Shown here in pieces: positions 32,563-41,503 of a stretch of DNA of 64,000 nucleotides. Position numbers and translations under genes: made by a program. The notes beneath the pieces are model-generated. The model was given only the letters and a program-made list of their open reading frames with translations, was not told where the DNA came from and did no database searches. The stretch comes from JBBQLG01 sp964251665 (lineage in GTDB: Bacteria; Bacteroidota; Bacteroidia; Cytophagales; Spirosomataceae): positions 248,001-312,000 of the forward strand of contig CAXUKO010000001.1 of the NCBI GenBank assembly GCA_964251665.1. Direction: 5' to 3'. The first letter of the stretch is position 1. Every line of letters starts with the position of its first letter.

Positions 32563-34398
32563 ATGAAGACCTACTTTCGCTTACTATCATACGCCCGGCC
32601 TGTGGGTGGCTTTATTGCCGGATTTCTGCCTGCGTCGTTGCTGGCCAGTACGTTTGCGGTGCTTAACCTGACCCTGCTGATTCCGTTGCTCAATGTGCTG
32701 TTCGATCAGGTTTCTCCTCAGGAACGGGCCGTTTTATTAAGCCAACCCGCTCCCAGCCTTTCCCTCGACCACCTGACGGATTTGTTTAAATACTACTTCC
32801 TGCAATACTTTCAGGCACATGGCCGCGAGGGTGCCTTGAAATTCGTCTGCGTCACGATCATTACGTCTGTGCTGCTGAGTAATATCTTCAAATATTTAGC
32901 GACCCGGCAGTTAGAAAGCTTTAAGGCCCGCATGGTTGCTCAACTTCGGGAAGCTGTTTTCGGGCGGGCGGTACGGCTGCATCTGGGTTTTTTCTCGAAT
33001 GAACGCAAAGGCAACCTCATTTCCCGCATCCTGACCGATGTGCAGGAGGTCGAGAACTCGATTGCCAATACTCTGTCAGCGGCCATGAAAGAAGTATTGT
33101 TGCTAATCGGCTACCTCTACGCCCTGTTTAGCATCTCGGTAACGCTTACCCTGTTTGCGTTTCTGGTCATTCCGGTGTCGGGCGTGTTCATTGCGACGCT
33201 GGTAAAACGGATGCGCCGGGATGCCAACGAAGGGCAGCAGCGTCTGAGCAGCATTATTAGCTTGCTCGATGAAACCTTTGGCGGTATGCGCGTAGTCAAA
33301 GGTTTCAATGCGGAGGGTTATGTCTCGGAGAAGTTTCGGACGGAGAACCAAGCCTATAGACGGGCGATTCGGGCATTGGCCAACCGGCGCGAACTAGCCT
33401 CGCCATTTTCAGAATTTATGGGCGTGACGGTCGTAGCGGGTATTCTACTCTACGGTGGGTCGCTGGTGTTGTCGAATCAGTCGGATTTATCGCCATCCCA
33501 GTTCATTGCCTATATCGCCATCTTCTCGCAGGTAATGCGCCCGGCTAAGGATATTTCCAATGCGTTCAGTGGGTCACAGCGGGGTCTGGCATCGGGTGGG
33601 CGGATTCTGCAACTCATCGACACGGTACCGGCGTTGCAGGATAAGCCCGGTGCTATTGAGTTGCGGGAGTTCTCCCATGAAATCGAGGTACAGCATGTGT
33701 CCTTCTCCTACGTCAACGATCAGCCGGTGTTGCACGACATCAGCTTTACCCTACAAAAGGGCAAAACCATTGCGCTGGTTGGCTCCTCAGGCGGGGGTAA
33801 ATCGACCATCGCCGATCTGATTCCCCGGTTCTACGACCCGTCCGACGGGCAGATTTTGATTGATGGCGTAGACCTGCGCGATGTGACAATGAACTCATTA
33901 CGCGATCAGATGGGTATTGTAACGCAGGAGAGCATTCTGTTTAACGATACGATTTTCAATAACATCGCTTTTGGCAGCGACGCCACCGAAGAGCAGGTAA
34001 TCCGGGCGGCTCAGATCGCCAATGCCCACGACTTTATCCTCCAACAGCCCAATGGGTATCAAACGACCATCGGCGACCGGGGTGGACGGCTCTCGGGCGG
34101 ACAGCGGCAGCGCATCAGTATTGCCCGGGCGGTGCTCAAAAATCCTCCGATTCTGATCCTGGATGAAGCCACGTCGGCGCTCGACACCGAGTCAGAAAAG
34201 TTGGTGCAGGAGGCCCTGACCCGGCTAATGGCCAACCGGACGACGCTGGTGATTGCCCACCGGCTCAGCACAATTCAGCACGCCGATGAAATTCTGGTGG
34301 TGCATCAGGGCCGCATTATCGAGCGGGGCACCCATGAGGAGTTAGTTAGTGTAGGCGAAGGCTTTTATCGAAAACTAAGTACCATGCAAACCGTTTGA
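32563..34398 (+). CDS. MsbA-like ABC exporter (membrane domain fused to ATPase)
   Basis: A 611-residue half-transporter. Six helices occupy about residues 1-340, and the ATPase domain about 365-605. Walker A is GSSGGGKST near residue 408, the Q-loop reads GIVTQESILFND, the signature is LSGGQRQRISIARAVLKNP near 512, and Walker B is ILILDEATSALDTESE near 532. The H-loop is IAHRLSTIQHADEI. A homodimer exporting lipid A-core or another lipid-linked glycan is likely, given the glycosyltransferase next door and the heptose kinase upstream. Other drugs or lipids cannot be excluded. Confidence 0.93.
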   Translation: MKTYFRLLSYARPVGGFIAGFLPASLLASTFAVLNLTLLIPLLNVLFDQVSPQERAVLLSQPAPSLSLDHLTDLFKYYFLQYFQAHGREGALKFVCVTIITSVLLSNIFKYLATRQLESFKARMVAQLREAVFGRAVRLHLGFFSNERKGNLISRILTDVQEVENSIANTLSAAMKEVLLLIGYLYALFSISVTLTLFAFLVIPVSGVFIATLVKRMRRDANEGQQRLSSIISLLDETFGGMRVVKGFNAEGYVSEKFRTENQAYRRAIRALANRRELASPFSEFMGVTVVAGILLYGGSLVLSNQSDLSPSQFIAYIAIFSQVMRPAKDISNAFSGSQRGLASGGRILQLIDTVPALQDKPGAIELREFSHEIEVQHVSFSYVNDQPVLHDISFTLQKGKTIALVGSSGGGKSTIADLIPRFYDPSDGQILIDGVDLRDVTMNSLRDQMGIVTQESILFNDTIFNNIAFGSDATEEQVIRAAQIANAHDFILQQPNGYQTTIGDRGGRLSGGQRQRISIARAVLKNPPILILDEATSALDTESEKLVQEALTRLMANRTTLVIAHRLSTIQHADEILVVHQGRIIERGTHEELVSVGEGFYRKLSTMQTV

Positions 34399-34426
34399 TG
34401 ATGAATTCGTCTTCTACGTGATCTGT

Positions 34427-35605
34427 ATGAAGTGGTTTTGGGGAATCATACTAAGTCTTAGCTGGCCACTATCCGCAATGAGTCAGACACTCACGCTGAA
34501 TGGCCATATCGTTGATAGTCGTTCCGGCGAAGCACTGCCTTACGCAGCCTTGTATGTGCCAAGCCGTCAGGCTGGTACGCTGGCTAATGCTGATGGTGCC
34601 TTTCAGTTTAAACTCACGGCTGCTGTTTCGGTTGATACCATCGTTGTATCCATGCTGGGTTATCGAACGTACAGGCTGCCCCTTACATCGCCCGAATCTC
34701 GGAAGGCCGATATTGTCATTAGGTTGCAGGCCGCTTCAACTACGTTGCAGGAAGTAGTAGTGCGCCCTGTTGATCCGGAAGAACTGGTTCGGCAGGCCAT
34801 TCGGCGGGTGAGTCGCAACTACCCCGGCAAACCCGAACTGCTACAGGGTTTCTACCGGGAATGGGTGCGCGAAAAACCGTACCTGATTATGGCTGAAGGG
34901 GTGCTGGAGATGTACAAAGCCTCGTATATGGCTACCGCGCAGGACGAAGTTCGCTTACTAAAAGGTCGCCGAAAGCCGTTATTTCCGTATATCGCCGATG
35001 GCCTGGATACCTGCTATGTCCCATCTATGACGAACGGGCCACATCTCGGCATTCTGCTTGACGTGGCCAAAGGAGCCAATGCTGCTAACTTTTTCCGGTT
35101 GGCTTCCACGGGTACTTACAACTACGAACTTACGGAGCGTACCAGCTTCGATGATCGGGATGTTTATGTGATCAGCTTCTGGCCCCGTACCGAATGCTCC
35201 AACTGTTCTTACCAGGGTAAACTGTACATAGACACTAAGTCCTTAGCCCTTATTCAGGCCGACTATGAACTGTCGGAAGCAGGCCTGTTGATGCTAAATA
35301 CGGGATATGGCATGAACCGCCTGCCCATTCGGATTCAGAAACGGTCGTATCTGGTGAGTTATCAGTTGCAAACCAACCGGTGGGTGATGCATCACGCCCA
35401 GTCGAAAAGCCAGTATCGGTACTATCCCATCAACACGTCGATTAGCACGCAGATGGATCTGGTCATTACCAAAACAACGGCGGACGGCGTAAAACGGTTG
35501 CCCCGAAACGATCGGCTTGATGTTAATCAGGCCTTTGCCGAAGAAATTCGCGATTTCGACGATTCATTCTGGGGTGATGAAAATACGATGGTAGAGGATA
35601 AGTAA
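34427..35605 (+). CDS. Secreted protein with carboxypeptidase-like regulatory domain, function unknown
   Basis: A 392-residue protein from the ATG at 34427; a GTG three codons earlier is also possible. A signal peptide (MKWFWGIILSLSWPLSAMSQ) is followed by a carboxypeptidase-D-regulatory-like beta-sandwich (about 24-105; LNGHIVDSRSGEALPYAALY). Then comes a region that starts VRPVDPEELVRQAIRRVSRN and is followed by LLQGFYREWVREKPYLIMAE, as seen in DUF5686-like outer-membrane-associated proteins of Bacteroidota. No TonB-dependent barrel follows. It lies 28 bp after the ABC exporter and may be in its operon. It is convergent with the next gene, with only 7 bp between stops. Confidence 0.75.
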   Translation: MKWFWGIILSLSWPLSAMSQTLTLNGHIVDSRSGEALPYAALYVPSRQAGTLANADGAFQFKLTAAVSVDTIVVSMLGYRTYRLPLTSPESRKADIVIRLQAASTTLQEVVVRPVDPEELVRQAIRRVSRNYPGKPELLQGFYREWVREKPYLIMAEGVLEMYKASYMATAQDEVRLLKGRRKPLFPYIADGLDTCYVPSMTNGPHLGILLDVAKGANAANFFRLASTGTYNYELTERTSFDDRDVYVISFWPRTECSNCSYQGKLYIDTKSLALIQADYELSEAGLLMLNTGYGMNRLPIRIQKRSYLVSYQLQTNRWVMHHAQSKSQYRYYPINTSISTQMDLVITKTTADGVKRLPRNDRLDVNQAFAEEIRDFDDSFWGDENTMVEDK

Positions 35606-35612
35606 GCCATCT

Positions 35613-36293
35613 CTATCGAATATTCTGTTCCGTTACCCCTAATTGCTGACGAAGCTGCCCGGCAATCGAGTGCGTTTTAAGGGGCGGAGCCAGGCTGCTA
35701 AACAGCGTCATGGCGTCAGGTTTGGGCATATCCGTCCAGTACCAGTTCAGCAGATACAGACTCAGCAACGAGTTGGGCCGCTGCTGAATGCGCTGCCGGA
35801 CAACCTGCGTCTTCTGCATCCGCAGTTGCCGGATTGCTTCGTTAATCGTGGCGGTTGTTACGGTATCACGCCCTGCCGCCCGGCGCTGAGCGAACAAGCT
35901 CATCAACTTCTCCTGAAACGGTGTATTGACTTCCCGCTCGAATGTACGCCATTCAGTAGTCAGCGGTGAACCCGTGACCCGAACTTTCTTGAGCGCGTAG
36001 CAGGAACCGTCCAGTACCAGATCGTGATCGAAGAGAAAACTTACCTGACCGGCTACGCTGTCGATTGAGACGCTGTAAATATCGACCTCGGGTAAGGTGC
36101 GCCGAAAAACAAACCCGCTATGCTGGTAGCGCGTGGTATCAACAAGCAGAATCCGCGAGCTTGCACTATCCTGCTTTTTCAGAAACAGTTTAGTGTTGGG
36201 ACGTACCCCTTCAAGGTGGCCCCGAAGCTGATAGGTGCCCTGCCCCAGCGAAAATGTAGCGTTAAAAAAAAGTATAGCGTACAGTACCCTCAT
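35613..36293 (-). CDS. Secreted DUF4369-type protein
   Basis: A 226-residue protein; the ATG at 36293 gives a signal peptide (MRVLYAILFFNATFSLGQG). The mature part begins YQLRGHLEGVRPNTKLFLKK, and later has ATINEAIRQLRMQ. This is the DUF4369 domain often found N-terminal to thioredoxin-like TlpA/AhpC proteins in Bacteroidota. Here no thioredoxin domain and no CxxC follow, so it is a stand-alone or shortened form. Its ligand and role are unknown. Confidence 0.7.
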   Translation of the reverse strand: MRVLYAILFFNATFSLGQGTYQLRGHLEGVRPNTKLFLKKQDSASSRILLVDTTRYQHSGFVFRRTLPEVDIYSVSIDSVAGQVSFLFDHDLVLDGSCYALKKVRVTGSPLTTEWRTFEREVNTPFQEKLMSLFAQRRAAGRDTVTTATINEAIRQLRMQKTQVVRQRIQQRPNSLLSLYLLNWYWTDMPKPDAMTLFSSLAPPLKTHSIAGQLRQQLGVTEQNIR

Positions 36294-36396
36294 GCAAACG
36301 GACAGAAAAAGAGACGGGTGATCCAAAGATGGTTCATGGCGAGAACAAGTTATCTCCCCAAAAAAGATCGTTTTCGTATGGATTTATAGCGAATGG

Positions 36397-38082
36397 TCAG
36401 GGCGCTGTTTCGGCTTGTGTGCTGAAGCCATCGGTAAGGGTCTGACCCCGCCATTTCAGGTTAGGGATCGGGTATGGGCTACAGGGCAGCGGGGCATCAT
36501 AACACTCACCCCAATAACCCCGAATGCCGTTGATAACACGCTGATCGCCGGTTGGATACCAGACTGAATGCCCATCAATCCGGTACGATTGTAGTGCCTC
36601 GTTCGGATACCCTGTGGGCATCAGCCAGCCGACGGGTTCACGCCGGAGGGCAGCTACCAGCAGCACCACGCCCGTTAACGACGTTATTGCCCAACTGATT
36701 GGGGATAGTCGGACCGGCCACCTCTTCGCCCACCACAACGCCGGTCCATAACTTAACCCCAACAGTAATAGTACGTTACCGGCACCAAAACGGATTTCGG
36801 GTGCCACCAAAAACCAGAAAATAACCCCGATGCAGGCGGTGACCAATGCTGGTCCGTACCCGGGAATTGAAGGAGCCGAACGAAATTGACGTACCAGCAG
36901 CATAATTGGTGCGCCCAGCAGCGCTACGGCTAACCCCTGTTCCAGCAAGGGGCGCGTGCGGAACCAGTACGGTATCCAGCCGACCGAAAGTGTTGATCCC
37001 AGATCACCGCGCGTACCCTGTTGCAGGTTGTACAGACCTGTCTGAATAATGGAGCGCGGTACTTTCCAGTCGACGGTAAACCAATCAACCAGCGGGCTGA
37101 GCGATGGGTAAGCGACATAGCCACTCAGGATTATGTTCCCCGCGAACCAGTAGCCGGTCCACAGCATAACGGTCAATACAGCCGCTCCAACCATCCGCCA
37201 CTGACCCCGCAGCAGGGCAGGCAGCAACGCCAGTACCGGCAGGATCAGGATGGTGACGGCACTCAGTTTGGTGGTCAGGGCCGACAGACTCAGGAGTAAC
37301 AGCAGCCACGTCCAGCCATCGGTATGGCGGTCGGCTATGGATTCGGACCGGCGCAGCCAGACCCAGAAACAAAGGGCGACGTACACATGAGTAGGCAGAT
37401 CGGGGGAGGGCGACGAGAGGGTCCAGTGGAAAATCACCAGCAAGCCCAGTGCCAGCCAACTACCGAGCCAGCCCGAAAACGGGCGTTTTCGTTCCAGATG
37501 ATACCGTTGCCATTCCGTGACCGAAAACCAGCCGACCATCGCCATCAGCCAGCCATTCAGCCCATGCCAGACCACATTAGTAGTGAGTTGAAACCGGAAC
37601 AACGCATTGAGTAAAAACCAGGAATTGTTAAAGCCGAAGCGATAATTCAGGTTCGCCAGTCCGGGCACAATGGCATACTGATGAATCCATTCGATCATAG
37701 GGGCGTGGTAGCCGCCCGTGTCTACCAGACGGGGCAACTGAACGCTGCGAATCCAGACAACTGCGAACAAAATGCCCACCGTCAGCCACAACCATACCGG
37801 GTGTTTTCCCCGCAAAACTGAAATAGACGGACGTGGGCGCAGCCAGATGGCGTAGCCCGCCAGGCCCGCAGCCAGTACCAGATGAGTCAGCGGCCCAATA
37901 GGCACCAGCAGCCAGAGCCAGCCGGATAAGGTTGTTAGTCCGGCCGCACCAAGCAGACAAATAACCGGAGTCGACACGGGAGGCAGGCTGCCAACGTTCC
38001 ATCGCCCGAAGTGCAGTACGGCATGGCCCGCCAGGTACGTGAGTATGGAAACATAAATCCAAATGAGCAGCGTCAGCAGCAT
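36397..38082 (-). CDS. LIC_10190-like multi-pass membrane protein, probably glycan-related
   Basis: A 561-residue protein with about 12 helices; the ATG at 38082 (MLLTLLIWIYVSILTYLAGH) places the first helix at the N-terminus. A loop with VDTGGYHAPMIEWIHQYAIV near residue 140 and NLNYRFGFNNSWFLLNALF after it is the best-conserved feature. It resembles the first outer loop of GT-C-like membrane glycosyltransferases and of the LIC_10190 family. A C-terminal soluble tail of about 80 residues follows the last helix. A role in cell-surface glycan synthesis is inferred only from the fold-like pattern and the glycosyltransferase/ABC neighbours. Confidence 0.6.
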   Translation of the reverse strand: MLLTLLIWIYVSILTYLAGHAVLHFGRWNVGSLPPVSTPVICLLGAAGLTTLSGWLWLLVPIGPLTHLVLAAGLAGYAIWLRPRPSISVLRGKHPVWLWLTVGILFAVVWIRSVQLPRLVDTGGYHAPMIEWIHQYAIVPGLANLNYRFGFNNSWFLLNALFRFQLTTNVVWHGLNGWLMAMVGWFSVTEWQRYHLERKRPFSGWLGSWLALGLLVIFHWTLSSPSPDLPTHVYVALCFWVWLRRSESIADRHTDGWTWLLLLLSLSALTTKLSAVTILILPVLALLPALLRGQWRMVGAAVLTVMLWTGYWFAGNIILSGYVAYPSLSPLVDWFTVDWKVPRSIIQTGLYNLQQGTRGDLGSTLSVGWIPYWFRTRPLLEQGLAVALLGAPIMLLVRQFRSAPSIPGYGPALVTACIGVIFWFLVAPEIRFGAGNVLLLLGLSYGPALWWAKRWPVRLSPISWAITSLTGVVLLVAALRREPVGWLMPTGYPNEALQSYRIDGHSVWYPTGDQRVINGIRGYWGECYDAPLPCSPYPIPNLKWRGQTLTDGFSTQAETAP

Positions 38083-38454
38083 AGACCGGGCAGAATAAGC
38101 GTGTGAAGCTACGGCAGAATTGTCAGCGCACACAGAATAGCATCCTTAATTGGCCTGAAACCGACCAAACCAACAGCGATGCGGACCAGGACTCTCCGGT
38201 GTTGATAATAAAAAATACAATTGCTTTATAACTGTGCTATTCGGCCAAGCTGTTGATTTATAGCGTAGAAGGTGGTTCTGGTGGCCGTCTTTTTTGCTTT
38301 TCGGACAGGTCCATTGCCTTGATTAACCCTTTTTTTTACCAAATTAAAAATCTGTTGACTACAACATTACGTTCGTATGGGTATTGCGGGGGAGGTCCGG
38401 CTGGGATAGGCCCGGTTGTGAAACTCCGGTTGCAGTTAACTAAACTTTACAAAA
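38083..38454. other. Intergenic region between divergent genes
   Basis: This gap separates the minus-strand membrane protein gene and the plus-strand ferritin-like gene. It contains several T- and A-rich runs (around 38330 and 38345) and a TTGACT near 38353, but no exact TAnnTTTG box. No reading frame with coding character and no strong hairpin were seen. It presumably holds both promoters. Confidence 0.4.
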
Positions 38455-39141
38455 ATGAATACAATCACGCCATCTCCGGCTACCCGCAGAGTTTTCCTGC
38501 GCTATGCCGGCGCTACTGCTCTTTCGGCTACGGTGCTGCTGGAAGCCTGCAAAAACAACGATTCGACCACGCCAGCGCCGATGGCTAACGCCGTTGATCT
38601 CGGGTCGGGTGATGTCGGTATCCTCAACTACGCATACGCACTGGAGCAACTCGAAGCGGCTTTTTATACGCAGGTAATTGCTACGCCATTTACGGGTATG
38701 ACCGATGCGGAAAAGTCTATTTTAACTGACCTGCGTGATCACGAGGTGGTGCACCGCGAGTTTCTGAAAAAAGCATTGGGCACGGGCGCTATCCCTGCGC
38801 TGACGGTTCAGTTTGGTTCGATCAACTTCAGCGACCGGACAAGCGTGCTGAACACGGCCAAAGCGTTTGAAGATCTTGGCGTATCAGCTTACAACGGTGC
38901 TGGTAAACTCATTAAAGATCCTGGCTACCTGCTGGTCGCCGGTAAGATTGTATCGGTTGAAGCGCGTCATGCCGCGGCTATTCGCGATTTGCTGAGCCCT
39001 AAAACAGCTTCGTTTGCTGGTGATGATGTGGTGACTCCGGCTACAGGTCTGGATGGCGCTATGCTGCCAGCCGCTGTATTGCCGATTGCGCAAAAATATG
39101 TTGTTAATGTCATCAGTGGAAGCAGTCTGCCAACCGCTTAA
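38455..39141 (+). CDS. Tat-exported ferritin-like lipoprotein
   Basis: A 228-residue protein. A twin-arginine signal (TRRVFLRYAGATALSATVLL) ends in a lipobox-like LEAC, so it is probably a Tat-exported lipoprotein. From residue about 50 it is a ferritin-like four-helix domain (ILNYAYALEQLEAAFYTQVI, then LRDHEVVHREFLKKALG, then SVEARHAAAIRDLL). Glu and His at the E-x-x-H positions could bind a di-metal site. It resembles the desiccation-related/ferritin-like group of PF13668 type. The next gene, 14 bp downstream, encodes a homologue, so the two form an operon. Confidence 0.85.
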   Translation: MNTITPSPATRRVFLRYAGATALSATVLLEACKNNDSTTPAPMANAVDLGSGDVGILNYAYALEQLEAAFYTQVIATPFTGMTDAEKSILTDLRDHEVVHREFLKKALGTGAIPALTVQFGSINFSDRTSVLNTAKAFEDLGVSAYNGAGKLIKDPGYLLVAGKIVSVEARHAAAIRDLLSPKTASFAGDDVVTPATGLDGAMLPAAVLPIAQKYVVNVISGSSLPTA

Positions 39142-39155
39142 ACCAATCACGGACT

Positions 39156-39923
39156 ATGAATCTCTTCAAAATATTTGCTGACATCGAATCTATTGATGGC
39201 GATGCAGCCGAAAAAGTTGCCTACTATTCACGTCGTCAGATGCTAAGCGGTGCTACGGCCCGTCTGGCTAAATTAACGACTGGGGCGGCTATCGCCACGT
39301 TCGGTACCGTTATGAATCAGGCTTTTGGTCAGTCATCAGCGGCTATCGACGTATTAAAATACGCGCTCACACTGGAATACCTCGAAAGCGATTACTACTC
39401 AAAAGCACTGGCAGCTACCGGTCTGATTCCTGCCAGCGATCTGGCTATTTTTCAGCAGATCGCCAAGCATGAAGCCGCTCACGTTACGCTCCTGCAAAGT
39501 GCTTTAGGAACGGCCAACGCCGTTACCAAGCCTACATTTAAGTACGCAGCTGATACATTTACCAATTATCAATCGTTTCTGGGTCTGGCTCAGGCGCTGG
39601 AAGACACTGGTGTTCGGGCTTACAAAGGGCAGGCTGGTGTTTTGCTGGGTACTGATGTACTGACAACTGCGTTGCAGATTCACTCGGTCGAAGCGCGTCA
39701 CGCATCGGAAGTACGTCGGTTACGCGGTCTGAAAGGCTGGGTTTCGGGTAGTGCCGAAACCCCGGCGGCTGTTTATGCCGGGGAAACAACCATGACGCAG
39801 GCAGGAGTTGATTTGCGGTCGCTCATACCGACGTCAATTTCAGACGTTGCTATCCAGGAGGCTTTTGATGAGCCGCTGGACAAAGCATCAGTGCTGGCTA
39901 TTGCCGGTCCGTACCTGTCATAA
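39156..39923 (+). CDS. Second Tat-exported ferritin-like protein
   Basis: A 255-residue homologue of the preceding protein. The Tat signal has an unusually long n-region of about 25 residues before SRRQMLSGA, and a likely signal-peptidase I site near NQAFGQS. The ferritin-like domain shows LKYALTLEYLESDYYSKALA near residue 67, KHEAAHVTLLQSALG near 105 and SVEARHASEVRRLRG near 180. There is no lipobox, so unlike its partner it should be soluble in the periplasm. A terminator follows 23 bases after the stop. Confidence 0.85.
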   Translation: MNLFKIFADIESIDGDAAEKVAYYSRRQMLSGATARLAKLTTGAAIATFGTVMNQAFGQSSAAIDVLKYALTLEYLESDYYSKALAATGLIPASDLAIFQQIAKHEAAHVTLLQSALGTANAVTKPTFKYAADTFTNYQSFLGLAQALEDTGVRAYKGQAGVLLGTDVLTTALQIHSVEARHASEVRRLRGLKGWVSGSAETPAAVYAGETTMTQAGVDLRSLIPTSISDVAIQEAFDEPLDKASVLAIAGPYLS

Positions 39924-39946
39924 TACCATTAATTAAGATACTGACT

Positions 39947-39978
39947 AAAAAAGGGACGTCCATCGGGCGTCCCTTTTT
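39947..39978. terminator. Bidirectional terminator between the ferritin-like genes and a convergent lipoprotein gene
   Basis: AAAAAGGGACG / CGTCCCTTTTT stem with a nine-base loop. A-run on the left and T-run on the right make it work for both strands; it ends 8 bases before the stop of the convergent gene. Confidence 0.8.
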
Positions 39979-39986
39979 GGTAGTTG

Positions 39987-41420
39987 TCAGGGTGTAGTTG
40001 TCAGGCTGCGGATACGAACCGAACGGCCCAGTCGGGCGGTGTCCTGCACCGTAGGACTCAGGAAGATCTGGATGATGGCATTATCGCGCCAGCCCGCCGA
40101 CTGGTTCATGTCCAGTTCATAAGTCCGGTACTGCCCGTCGCCGATAATCGGAAAGTCGATGTAGCGGTCGGGCAGGGGCAGCGGTGCCTGATCGCCGTGG
40201 CGTCGCCAGCTTAAGCGGGCCGTTTGGGCCGACGTTTTAAACGCAGCCTGAAGGTACAATTTGGGCACGTCGCGCCCGCGCCAGAAACCCATTGGGCTGA
40301 ACAATTGCAGATCCCGGTCGCCGTCAAACCGCACATTTAGTTCGCCCCGGATGGGCAAACCGGTATCGGTCGTATTCTGGTAATACCATTGTTGCCGGTC
40401 GCTGGCGAATCGGAAGTTGGGTATCTGCGCCGGGCGGGGTTGATTGTAAACGAACTGCCGAATATCGCTCAGCGTCCCCAGGATAAGTGAGTACTGAAAC
40501 TCGTGTACGGCGTTGTGATCCAGCAGTGCGAACGCCGTGCCGGCCAAGTAGCCTGTTGGCAGGCTAAATTCTCCTCCGGTGCCAGGTGTCCCGAAAAAGC
40601 CGACGTTGTAGCGCGGCTGACCTGCCTGAAACAAGCCAATACCCCTTCCCTTGCCGTTGAGCATCGCCACCCAATTCTCGGTAGCGGTGCGTACCTCGGC
40701 CGTGTTATCGATGCGTGGTTCTGCGGGGGCGCTGTTGGTAAAAGGTTGGTCGCCTTCATAAAACACAATCCTGGAGTAGGGCGCATTCAGGTATACGGCG
40801 GGGTTCTCCTGCGGTTGCCCACGGTACTGTGTCGTATCAGACCGGCTGAGTACCGAGCGGCTGCGTACCTGCACTACATTGTCTTTCAGGTCAATCCAGT
40901 GCTCCATAATGCATTCGGCAGGTTCGTTATACAGCGGCCAGTGCAGTGGAATCGTCTTGACGTAGAAGTGCGTGCTGTCCTGTCTGTAATCCACCACCCG
41001 CGATGTATTGTTATAGAAATCGCCCGACTGTACCGGATTCCAGCCGAGGGTGCGCAGTTCAGAAGGGGGATTTTTACCATTAACAGAATAGGGAGCGGGG
41101 CCGCTGTATAAACTGGTTTGAATCTGACGGCCATAGTCGCGGTTGTTAACGAGGTTCTCACCGCCTATTTCCGCTAAATAGACAATGGCACCTCCCATTT
41201 TAAGGTCTATACCCAGCCGGATGCGTTTGTTCTCGATAAAGACCCGGCTTACCGGGGCGGGTGCTACCTGTGGGGGAAGGGGTGGGTTGGTTCCCGTACC
41301 GGGTGCTGTTGGTGGCGCTACGTATGTCGCCGGAATATTTGTGCCGCAACCGGCTAAAATAAGCCAAAATGCCAGTGCGGTGGCAGATTGACCAAATGTA
41401 CTAAAGTTGAGTCGATGCAT
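39987..41420 (-). CDS. Large lipoprotein of unknown function
   Basis: A 477-residue protein; the start at 41420 (MHRLNFSTFGQSATALAFWL) gives a signal peptide with lipobox LAGC near residue 24. A Pro/Thr-rich linker (about 28-55) is followed by a beta-rich domain: RLGIDLKMGGAIVYLAEIGG near residue 70, later YVKTIPLHWPLYNEPAECIM near 160. The first part looks like the start of a galactose-mutarotase-like sugar-binding fold, but I cannot confirm it. The C-terminal part (about 340-477) may be a second beta-sandwich. A surface glycan-binding role is a guess. Confidence 0.6.
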   Translation of the reverse strand: MHRLNFSTFGQSATALAFWLILAGCGTNIPATYVAPPTAPGTGTNPPLPPQVAPAPVSRVFIENKRIRLGIDLKMGGAIVYLAEIGGENLVNNRDYGRQIQTSLYSGPAPYSVNGKNPPSELRTLGWNPVQSGDFYNNTSRVVDYRQDSTHFYVKTIPLHWPLYNEPAECIMEHWIDLKDNVVQVRSRSVLSRSDTTQYRGQPQENPAVYLNAPYSRIVFYEGDQPFTNSAPAEPRIDNTAEVRTATENWVAMLNGKGRGIGLFQAGQPRYNVGFFGTPGTGGEFSLPTGYLAGTAFALLDHNAVHEFQYSLILGTLSDIRQFVYNQPRPAQIPNFRFASDRQQWYYQNTTDTGLPIRGELNVRFDGDRDLQLFSPMGFWRGRDVPKLYLQAAFKTSAQTARLSWRRHGDQAPLPLPDRYIDFPIIGDGQYRTYELDMNQSAGWRDNAIIQIFLSPTVQDTARLGRSVRIRSLTTTP

Positions 41421-41469
41421 AAAAAGCAGGTATTTCCTCAAAATTAACGCTGAAATCCGTGGTATAGCC

Positions 41470-41477
41470 TACCTTTG
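41470..41477 (+). promoter_or_regulatory. Candidate -7 box of carB
   Basis: TACCTTTG, an exact TAnnTTTG match, lies 26 bases before the carB ATG. No -33 TTG is visible at the usual distance. Confidence 0.45.
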
Positions 41478-41503
41478 CGTGATTTTTTGACCCCCTCGCT
41501 GCC

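Noticed and set aside
38340..38380. Sigma-70-like TTGACT followed by TATGGG as the promoter of the ferritin-like gene
   Set aside because: Bacteroidota promoters use a different consensus (TTG / TAnnTTTG), so an E. coli-style match is not evidence here.
40503..41111. A 202-codon open frame on the plus strand
   Set aside because: Antisense to the lipoprotein gene at 39987-41420, which has a signal peptide and lipobox; the plus-strand frame has neither domain nor context.
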